Positions 11,362 through 23,300 of a stretch of 26,258 bases of DNA are shown one piece after another. Both the position numbers and the translations under genes were made by a program. The notes beneath the pieces are model-generated. The model worked only from the letters and a program-made list of their open reading frames with translations, did no database searches and was not told the origin of the DNA. The DNA is from Cruorifilaria tuberocauda (lineage: Eukaryota > Nematoda > Chromadorea > Rhabditida > Onchocercidae). Each line of letters starts with the position of its first letter. The stretch's first letter is position 1. Location: contig JABVXU010000680.1 in the NCBI GenBank assembly GCA_013365365.1, positions 1 to 26,258 of the forward strand, read 5' to 3'.

Positions 11362-14300
11362 GATATAACAAAAAGAAAGAAATTTGGAAAATCGAAAAAT
11401 TGCAACAATTCAATGGATTACTGTATTATTACTGTATCTTTACCGTCTGTATTACTCTGAATCAACTTAATTTATTCCGAGTCGAAAAGAAAAAGCAAAA
11501 AAAAAACATTCAGTCTACCATATTATCTTTTCATTTTTCTTGCTTCCAGACTGGGAATATCAGAGTTATATTCAAACTTTGGCGTGTAAGTTTGATAGAA
11601 TTTAATTATTGCAAAAATTTTAAATTGCAAAATGAAGATGAATGCAGAAAATCATGATTTCAGATTGCTTTTAGATTGATTCTCGAATAAATGATAATGA
11701 AATAAGAGATCAAGCTTAATCTGCTACATCAGATTTTTAATTCCAATTTTTTCATACGGAAAAATTTTTAATTATCACCATTTCAGATAGTGCTAAATTA
11801 ATAATTCGACCGGATTCATCGACAGTAGTCGCGGATACACGGGTTAGCTTCTTTTGTCGCGCTGATGGTAATCCATTGCCTACAGTAGTTTGGAAGAAGA
11901 ATGGTCTACCGATCTCTGATTTAAGGCATTATTTGATTGTATTTGCATTTCAGTTAGAAATCAGTAAGAAAAATGCTTAATGAAATTAATTAAAATATAA
12001 TAAGCTAATAAAATTTTGCGAAAAACGACAAAACTAAAATATTTATGATAATATTTATAAATAAAAAAAATCATAATTTATAATAATAATAGTGAGGAAG
12101 AGTACGGTAGTAATTACTGTAATGACAGACATCCTTACACCTTATTGCAGTTATAATTATTTTCGTAATCATTATGTAATTGTGATCATGATATCTTCAC
12201 AATGACTATATTCATTAGAGTAAATTTATTATTAGTTAATTCCTAAATTTCCAATTGATAATTTAAAAAGTTTTGAGTATTCCTTTTATTATTCTTTTTA
12301 ATAACTTTATAGGTATTCAACAAAAATACTTTCAAATGGATTGAGTACATTACGAATTGATCCAGTTAGATTAACTGATGCAAATGCAACAATTAGTTGT
12401 ACGGCAGATAACGGAATTGGTAATCCGGTTATTGCTGATGCAGTACTCACTGTTCTTTCACCTGGTAAATTTTATTTTCAAAATAGAATTAAGCATAGCA
12501 AAACTGCGTCTAATTAAAAATCATTAATTAATTAGATTTACTGTAAAATGTATTGTTATTTAAGATGAATTACCAGATGGATTTCCGGTGATTGAAGCTC
12601 ACCCAGTATTAAAATCAGTTGAACAAGGAAGAACAGCACACGTATCATGTCGGGCACGTGGTGATCCACGTCCGAAAGTATTATGGCTTCGTGATTTAAT
12701 GCCGGTTGATATTCGATCGAATACACGATATTCCGTTTCAACGCTTGGTAATCCAGGTATTTTATTTAATACACAATTAATTAATTAACGGTTAAAATTA
12801 AATGCTAATACTGCTAGAAGATTATTTAATTCTAATTAAAATGCAATATTCAATCATTTTATCATCGATTTTTGTCCACGAATCTTCCCCGGTATTCACC
12901 GTTGATAGCATTGAGTTTTACTTCAATCTTACTTATAGTTCATTACTTAATACTTAATTATCTTTCTCCTGATTCCGTCTTTTTCTTTTGTTCATCTTTC
13001 TGCAACAATTTTCCTCGATGTAATGAATTTTAAAAGTTATAAGCAAATTAAGCAAATGCTTAAAGTGTATGCTTAAAAGATATAAGTAAATTGCTTTAAT
13101 TAAAGAAATGGATGCTAAATATCTAATAAATCAATCGAAAAAATTATTTAATTTCCATATTTGATATAGTATCGATCGATAGACTAATAATTAGAGAATA
13201 TTAAAGAATGTATAAAATGGAAGATTTTTTCCTTTTTTGTATAGCATTTTGTAAATTCAATACTTGAAAAAGCATTTTCATTTCTAATATATTAAATATA
13301 TTTACTAAATTTTCATTCACTTTAATTACTTTAATTTTACCTTTAATTTAACGTATGTACTAGAATACATTTCCAAAATTTGTACTTATGAAAAATAAAA
13401 TAAAGCATTTCAAATTTGCTTTTGAATTCAGATTTTAAATGAAATTTTCTTGAAAGCAGAAATTAACATCAGTATTAGAAGTAATGTTTAAATTTTGGAA
13501 GTAGGAAAAATAAAGAAATTTTATCACTTCATAACTTTAAATTATTGTTATATCTTCAAATTATAAATTGATAATTGAATTACTCTAATAAAATTATTTC
13601 AACGAATTATTAAATTGATCAACGAATAATTAAATTAATGAATTACTAAATTACTGAAAAAAAAATTAAAACTAATTGCTAAACTCAGTTTTCAAAGTTT
13701 GATCTTTAATATTTCTACAGGTATTGGAAAACTTCAATGATCACATTAAATGAGAATTTCATGAATCTTTGATAAATTAAATTATGAAATCATACATTTA
13801 TAACTTTGCATTACACTTATAATTTTTCTTCGTTCTTTAATCTTTCAGCGGTAATTGAAAAATTAGAAAGATTATTAATCCTAATATAAATCATTAGTTT
13901 TCATTTGCCAGTCTATGGTGATTAAATTGACAGAATATTTCGATATGAAAAAACAATATAACGATTATGATTATAAAGACAGGAAATGATTATGAAGATA
14001 GAGAAAAGTTGTGCAAACAAATCAATAATACTTCATAATAAATATTATTTATAAAACATTTTAATCGATAATAAATAAATGTGCACAAAAATAATCTTAA
14101 TGTTCAAATTTAAAAATATGCTATGCCTTTACTATATTAATCTTTTTCTTAATTTCAACTAATTACGGTATGATATCGTAATCAATATTTTATTTGAAAT
14201 GAAAATTTGAAAATTGAAACTTTAAATTTAAATTAAATAGTTCCGAAATTATTCATTTCCTTTCTTACAAAATGTATTATGCATAATTTGTCTTGTTTCG

Positions 14301-17300
14301 TTAATACAATAATTTTGTTTTTCTTTTTGGAAAATGAAAAGTTTAAATATTGAAAAAAAAGCGAGGAAAAAAGTGAAATTTTTGAATTTTAGGTTTTCGA
14401 TTGAAAGCAGTTGGTAAGATTTAGTAATATATTTATATGCTAGTTTAAATAAAAAAAAAACAGTTAGCATGTATATATTCACACAGCTTGCAATTTCCTT
14501 GACTTTATTTATTTACTTTTTTTTTTAAAGTAAATTGCACTACAGTTATTTACTACACTTGAAGAATTGTAATTTACTTTTGCATATTTATAAAATTTCA
14601 ATATACTGCTTTTATAGTTTTAAGCTTAAACTGTATTTAATCTGATTATCGAATAGAAATTTTAATTTATTTTCTTAATAAAATAAAGAAATCATGAGTA
14701 TTTAACATAAAAATACTAATTTCATTAATTATTTATTTCAAATTTTAATTTTTAATTATTTGGGCGCACACATTCTACTTTCGTTTTCTGACGATAAACA
14801 ATTTTGTTAATCAATGTATTTTTTTTAGTTGTTACTGTAGATGTTACTGTAAATTTTTCAGATATCCAGAAAAATCCAGATAGTTTACTACTCTGGAATA
14901 CTAGATTTTATTTTTGAATTGAAGCTATTCTCTTAAATTGATTAATCAAAAAAAGATTAGAATAAAATTAGCTTGACATTGCTTCATATCAATATATCAA
15001 ATTTATATTCATTGCGAGAAGTTAATAAAAAAATATAGAAATTAAATTAGTTAATTTCAAGTTAATTAAGGTAAGATTGTTTTTTTGATTATATTGCATG
15101 AATTATATAATTTATATTAAAATAAAACCATTAAAGATAAAATTAAAAAAAGCAGGTATATTAATTATTGAATTAAATTTAGTTTCATAAAATTTTTTTT
15201 TGTTTAAATTCTAATTTATTTTAGTATTCCGTTATCAATATCACTTATTTGTTTTACTGTTCTGTTATCAATATTATCAATTAGTATCTTTTTTCCACAA
15301 TACAGAAACACAATTAATTTCTGAGAACAATTATTAGAGCCACAATTATAGCATGTAAATAGCATGCTTCCCTTTTTTCTTGTTCCATCGTGCATTTAAA
15401 TTGAATTTTTTTTTTTTTAAATTTCAGAAATTGCAAGTAAAATTTAAATTTAGGTGCATTAATGATACAACAAGCAAAAGCAGATGATCAGGGAAAATAT
15501 GAATGTGTTGCAAGGAATATTCATGGTGTTACACATTCCAAAGCTGCTCATTTATATGTCAAAGGTTAGAGTAAATTAAATTTAATAATTTAATCAATTT
15601 TTCATGGAACGAAGACGAGAAAAATGGTGGAAATTACAGAAAAGAAAAGAAATAATGCTATTATTTATCAATTATATTATATTATCAATGATAAAAATGA
15701 TAAGTTAAATGATAGGATGATCGGTGAAATAATCAGAATACATTTGATTTTTTTACTAATATTATTTTAGCGATTGTTTAGTAATTATTAATTTTGTTAC
15801 TTCTTATCATTCGCAAATATTTGCTTAATAAATAATTCATCATTAAATTCATCAAATTATTCGTATTAATTTAATTTATTGTACAGTATTTTTTCAATGG
15901 AAAAGAAATTTACATAATTTAGGCAATACAGGATACTGTATCATTTATTCAACCTATGTTCAGTTTATAGTTATATTCAGAAATTTGTAAACTTATATGA
16001 AGGAAAAAACATATGAAAAGTTATGAATAAAAATTTTCATTTAAATCATTTATTTTAATTCATTTTCTTATTCTTATTTCTTATGATAAGTTTATAAATA
16101 ATAAAATTTAAATAATATCTAAATTTAAATTTAATTTTTGATAAATTATGATGGTAATATTCATCGATATAGTTATATTATTTAAATTCTATTTCATTAA
16201 TTTATCAATTAATTTTTTTGCGATACTTTATTTTATTCCTCTTTTCTATCTTATTCTTCCTATTTTATTTTTTATAGTTCGACGAGTACCGCCATATTTT
16301 TCGTATAAACTTGAACGCTTATATAAAACAGCACCAGGTGGTGCGCTTAACTTAACATGCGTTGCGGTTGGTTATCCAATGCCACGGGTATTCTGGAAAA
16401 AATCCGATGATACGTACCTTAACGATCCACAAGCAGCACCAATTGGTTAAATGCTTATTTTTAACAGTAAAATTTACAAAAATAATAAAAGCGGAAAATT
16501 CAATAAGATAATTTTTTTTTGATTGTTTTATAATTTTGTCAATTTCTGACTTACAAAAAAAAAATACTATAAATTATTATTAATTAAATAAGATTCATTT
16601 TTAAATAGTTTAAGTAATCCTATAAAAAACTACTTTTAATTAAACAGGTTGTTCTTTCCGAATAATGATTACGATAATAATTGTAATAAAGTGTAAGAAT
16701 GTTTGTCATTACAGTAATTACTGTTACTTTTGTACTCTTACTCACCATTACCATAGAAGTTATTATTTTAGTAAAAATTTCTTAATTATTTTTAATTAAA
16801 ATAAGGATTGAAATTTTTTTAGGTCGAAATATTTTAACGTTGACAAGAATTGAGAAAACGGAGAATTATACATGTGTTGCAGTTAGTAAACTTGGTAATA
16901 TTGAAGCAATGACAACAGTTGAAGTGAAAGGTAAATTTTTGATAAAATAGATTTAGCTGATAAGTTAAATTTTGATAAAATGAATTTAACTCATCTCTTT
17001 TGTCCTTTCCTTTCTCTAAAGTCTATGATATCTGTTTACTTACGCGTTTACTCTTGAGCTTTTAATATTTGCAACAAAGTAATTTACGATTTTACTACTT
17101 TTCATTTCGCGTCTCTTTCTATATCATTATCAGATTTCATGTTTAATTGTAACAAGTAAATTTAATCCATAGTTAACTACTAAATTATAATACTTTTAAA
17201 TTTTTCCGACGTAAGATTTACTTATTTTTCGACTATTCAAAGTAATCAAATTAATAATATTAGACTTTTCTATGTCTTATTTAGTTTTTAATATTTTCCA

Positions 17301-20300
17301 TACTACTGTAATATATCGTACTTGCAGAAATTTCGCACCGTATTCGTTACCGTAATTATCGAATTGTATTATTCCACTTCTTCATGTTATACTAATGAAA
17401 ACGAATCAGTTATTTCTAGAGCTGAAGCATTTTCCATTTAAATTGTTTCTGTTTGAGAAGAAGCGTAGTCACTGATAACTTGCGGCCATAATTTTCACAA
17501 TTGATATTTGCCACTTAACAATTAACCTTTAAACTTTCAGCTTCTGTTTATAAGCAAGGCTTCAAATTCTTAGCCTAAATTAAAATTCTAAGAAAACAAG
17601 AAGAGGTTTCTAAATTTATCAAAATTTAAGGAACACCATTTGCCATTTAATAAATTGAACTTTTTTTTAAAACAAATGCCTTCATTACTTATCAATGTCA
17701 GAATTCCTAAAATAGTAAAATAATCAGTTTTAGTGTTTCTTACACAGAGAGAAATATAAATTACTTAAATTCTTCAGGATTTTTGGGCTAAATTTAAAAG
17801 TAAATGCAAATCACACATTTTTTCAGCATTACCTCCCGCCCCGAAGAATTTACAAATCTCCGATATAACATCGAATAGTGTTCGTGTAAGCTGGGATCCA
17901 GTGTACATTGAAGAAGAACCAATCAAGAAATACATAATTAAGTATCGTCAAAAGTAAGGATTTTAAAAGTTACTGTCAAAGGTCAATGGTTAAGTGTGTG
18001 CATTCATGCTCTAATCCAAGTTGCAGTGTATTAAACAGAGATTGCATGGGATTGGAAAGAATTAGCTATCAAGTTTGGCATGCGATGAATAGCTTCGATC
18101 ATAGCTTTAAATTATAATTAAGCAAATAAATATGCTAAATTAGAAATGAATTAATCTTTAATAAAATTGTTTGGATAGCATTTTAAATTTCATCTTAATT
18201 ATTTAATTTTTTGAGTAAACAATTTTAATTTTATAATTTCTTGTTATTAATCATTTTGCTATAATTTTCATCGGATTTAATTTGAGAATTTTTTATATTA
18301 ACTTATTAAAACAAAAATAACTCATAGTTTACTTTTGCTTTTTTGTTAAGTAATTCTTAATTAATTTTACAATCAGAATCCTTTTCATCAGATTTATTTG
18401 TTTGTTTGTTTGTTTGTTTGTTTGCATTTGCATTTTTTTGAAAATTGCAGTAAATGAGTAATTTAGTATAGAATATAATGATTTCCAATTTTTCTAACAT
18501 GCATGTTTTCTCACTCACATTTTGTGCTTTTTTTTTTGAAGGAGTGTTGTTACTACCATATCAACACCAATATTTCCAGGAGAAAGTAACGAGTAAGTTA
18601 TTAAATTTCAATTAGTTATTTTACAAGTTAGCATAAGCTAAATCAATAATAATTTATCTGAATGATCAGTAATCATAATTTATTATATCATTGATTAACT
18701 TTGGTTTGCTTAATTTAAATTTTACTGCATGCAAAATGGAGCAATCATTTTATAATGGAATTTAAAGAAAGTTAAAATTTATGATTTAAGAAATGAAATT
18801 TAAAAAACTTTTCATTTTTATCATTCTTAAATGATAATGAAAAATTGTGAAGAAAATTTTATCATCAAAAAAGATAATTATTTCATCTTCAAATATTAGA
18901 AATATTTCTTTTTTTTATTTGCTATACAAATAAGATATTAAATTGTTTAGTGACCTAATAAAGACAAAATTCACATATGCAACTTTGAATTTGCATATTC
19001 GCATGAAATAATCTTCTTTGAATAATTTTGAAACTTAAATTTATCAAAATGTACAGATAGATAAATAAACAATAAGTTTGTTAAATATGAATACAATTAA
19101 TTGGTTAATTTTTAATTAGTTTTCAGATAAATTTACCTACCTCTAAGTTTCATCTGACCTTTTCCCCTTCCTCTTTTACAAAATTGTCGCGTAATATTTC
19201 AGATATGATGAAGAATCATTCAAGCAGAAAGAAGTAAGCGCAAATTTCACTGTCACCATTATCACTGAATTGGAACCTTATCAGGTTAGCTCCTAAATTT
19301 ATTAGAAATTAATGTGAACATGGATTGAATCGTAAAATAAAACATTACTTTAAAAATTAAAGAGTAATTGGCCTATAAAAACAGTTATCAAATAGTTCGA
19401 ATTCAAATTATATTTATGAATTCCTTATTACTTTTACTTATTAAGGACCGGGGAAAATACATGTAGATATTGTTGAAAAAAAAAGTTGAAATTTGTCATT
19501 TTTATGCTAATTAAAAGTATTATTAGCAATTTGATAATTTTCAGAAAGTTATTGCAAATTTAGGTTTAAATTAATTTAAGGTTTAAAAAAGGAATAAGTT
19601 CTTTAATATGCAGATATGATGACGGATGAATATGAATATGACGATTAATATGATGGATAAATATAAATATAATGATTAATATGATGAACAAATAAATATA
19701 AATATCGTGATTAATATGACGATAAATATGAATATAATGATATTAACATATAGCGAATAAATAAAAATATCATGATTAATATAACGAATAAATATGAATA
19801 TGATGATTAATATGACGGACAAGTGATGGATGGAAACACGAGAAAATCATCATTTTGCTTGATTTTTTTTTATTTGGCTAAATATGAAAGATTTTTCTAA
19901 TTTAAAGAATTCAAAGAATTTATTTAGAGAGTTTAAGGAACAAATTGTTTTTTTGCATTTCAGTTATACGAAATCACCGTATCATCGGTTAATGTAATTG
20001 GCCGTAGTAGTGCAAGTTTGCCAAGAGAAGTGCAAACAGATGAAGAAAAGCCAAGTAGTCCACCACAAAAGGTACAAGCTCGAGCATTAAGCCGAAGTTC
20101 TATTTTAGTTCGATGGGAACCACCGAAAAAACCAAATGGACGAATTACGGTAGAAATTACTGTTAAATTTTGTAATCGTTTTTTTTTTGAAGTAAATATT
20201 ATTTATTTAAAGTCAAAATTTTTTTACTCTTTTTTTACTCTTTGATTATTAATTAAAAATCGTTAGTGATTGATATTTTTGGATTGACTGAGATTGAAAT

Positions 20301-23300
20301 ATTGATTGAATTAATTTAAATTTAACTTTATGTTACTCTACAGGGATACATTGTTCATTATACCAATCTGGAGCCAAAGACACCGTATTCCTCGTGGAAA
20401 ACAGTAAATTTTAATGAAAATTTAAATTTAAAATATTAAATTTATATTAGAAAATTGGAGTAATTAAGGTAAGCATTGTTAATCAATATCTGACAAGAGT
20501 AAATTTATACTATTTGAAAAAGGAGAAATTTCGAGATTAATATTGTTCAATTTAATTGCATTTATTGACTTATCTTATCAATTAGTCATCAATCAATATT
20601 GACATATTATTGTATGTAAAATAATTATCATCATTAGAATTTATCTTTTTAGCAAGAAACAAAATCGGATGAGCTAATTGCAACGATAATAAATTTGGAA
20701 ATTGAAAGTATCTATTATATTCATGTACAAGCAAAAAATGCTAAAGGATTAAGCCCAATGTCGCAACTTACGACAGTTTTTACGCGGCAGGGAAGTAAGA
20801 GATTTTCCAGCTAAATCAAACTTTTCGCATTTTATATTCTAAATTTGAAATTATTAATCATTTTTCTTTTCATGAATAAGCTGAAGTTATTAACAGATTA
20901 TGCATATGAATTATCAATGATAAAATAGTCCACTTAATTTTGATTATTGATTAGTATAAATTTCAGAAATTATCAAATTTCAATAGAATACATTTTGAGA
21001 ATTTTTTGAAATTTCTTAAAATGATAAGTGATTACGTAATATCACCTAATAACTTTGTATCTTAATAAACTTTGATATAGTTTAATTATAAATAAAACAA
21101 CAAATGAATGGGTAATATTAAAATTTAACTATGAAAATTAATATAATTGAGATAAGTATTAAAACCACCCGGTTATTCTGTATATTCATTTCATACCGGA
21201 TATATTGAACTTCAATTATTACTTATCGTTTCAATATTTATTACTTATCATTTCCCATTTATTACTTACCGTTTCAATTGATTAACTACTGCTAATATTT
21301 TAAGATTATTTAATTCTTTAGCAATTAACAGTGCTACTTTAGCAATTTGCTCTTTTTTGTTTTTAATAAAGAATATATCGTTTTCCGGATATTTCTTCCA
21401 CATTTACCTTCAATTGATTCATCTATTTTCCGGAGTACATGCATAATTTTATACTGAAAAAACTTCTAAGTTTTTTTTTGTACTTATGAATTCATTATTA
21501 CTTTATACGATTAACTGATTAATATTATTGCAATAACTAATCCGTAAAATATTTTTACAGTTCCTGGGCAACCGGCAAGCCTTACGGCAAAAGTTCTCGA
21601 TTCGCATCGAATTCAACTTACTTGGGATAAACCGTTGCATTCATATAATATTATCGGTTATACAATTCATTATAATGCATCAACCGGAAATAGCGGTGAA
21701 TTAACGCTTACAATACCGATAGAAAAGCATATAATTGATGGTTTACTTCCGGATACCTTCTACTCTTTCCGGTTAAGCGTTTGTTTCCCAAAACGAATTA
21801 GTTGCGTAAATTTCAAGAATAGAATAGTGTGAATTTTAAAAATTAGTAATTTTCGATGAAATATATTTTGAGAGATTTCAAAAAATTCGAAATTTTTACT
21901 TAACAAAAAAAAAATTAAATGACGAAATAGAAAAAAAGTAACAAATTGAAATATAATTAAATTTGCTTTAACTCAGACAATTTCAAGAAAACAATTAAAT
22001 TATTATTCACAGTAAAAAGTTATTGCTAAAATTAATTGTGAAAAAAAATTATCCTGATAATTTGATGATCCTGATAAATCATTATAATCAATTAAGTCAA
22101 TAAATTTGAATAATTTTTAGAAAATAGTGAAATTTGAACATAAAGAAACCGATATATTAATAAGTTTAATATATTTAATAGCTCTTAATTTATTTCGTCT
22201 TTTTTCATTTTTTCTAAAAAAATCTTTTAAAAATTTTCTTGAAACTTCTTAAATTTAACTTTTTAAAATATTAAAAATTAACTTTTAATTTTATTTTTTT
22301 ACTTATATATAACCTATAATAGTAAAATAAGAAATTGAAAAGTGTACACTTATACTATTGAACTTTTAATTTTGCATATATAATTGTAATTATTGCAGGG
22401 TTGCAGCACGATCAGCTAGAGGTACTGGTGCATTTTGTACCGATGTTACTGTTAAAACACATCCAAATGGTAAGAAATTTTGAAATTTTTAAATTTTTAT
22501 GCTAAAATTTAAAAAATTAATAATTTTATTGTTTTTCCAATATCAATAATTCGTTTTATTTCGTTAGCATTTAGTGATAGATACGAAGAATATGAATTTT
22601 GATCAAGAAAACTGAATTATCACATTTAAAGAAATTTCATTTATAATTTATCCAATTATTATCTATTAATTTGATAAACAATTATTTATTATATCTTATT
22701 ATTCATTAATTTAATTATTATATATTTTTAATTTAATTATATATTATATATTTTATTATACATTATATATTAATTATTATATATTTTCCATTTTTAATTT
22801 ATCTAATTATTATTCATTGATTTTATAATTATATTTATTATACCTTATTATTCATTAATTTAATTATCATATATTACTAATTTAATTATATACTATATAC
22901 TTTATCATACATTATATATTAATTATTATACATTTTCCACTTGTAATTTATCTAATTATTATTCATTAATTTTATGATTATAATTATTTATTATTAACCA
23001 CTATTCATTGATATATATGATATTGATATGCTTTGATATAGATATAATATTTTGAAAATTTTATTTTGCTTATTAATTAGCTATTAAATTAATTAGCTGT
23101 TAAATTAAATTGACTAAATAATTAGATATTAAGTTAAATTAATCGCTATTAAATTAAATTAACTAAATTATCGCTCAATTATAATTTATTCAATTTTTTT
23201 ATATTTGCATGCATTGTTTTGTTTATGTAAAATTATTTCTTCCTATTTGTTTGGTTATTTTAATTCAGCTATATTTGTGTTGTAATTTCCATTTTAAAAT

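Noticed and set aside
11057..11413. Minus-strand frame with a poly-Tyr run, and plus-strand frame with a poly-Asn run at 11164-11460
   Set aside because: Both are translations of the AAT microsatellite and its flanks; the plus frame only overlaps exon 1 in another phase.
14249..14482. Minus-strand 77-codon open frame rich in Phe
   Set aside because: It lies inside intron 4 and looks like AT-rich noise.
16148..16277. Upstream hydrophobic extension of exon 6 that looks like a membrane segment
   Set aside because: It is intron sequence read through; the TTTTTTATAG acceptor and the conserved VRRVPP start place the exon boundary at 16278.
21772..21832. Continuation of exon 14 to a stop codon as a truncated receptor end
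   Set aside because: GTTAAG at 21772 joins exon 15 to give the conserved FRVAARS strand, so the read-through tail is intron.
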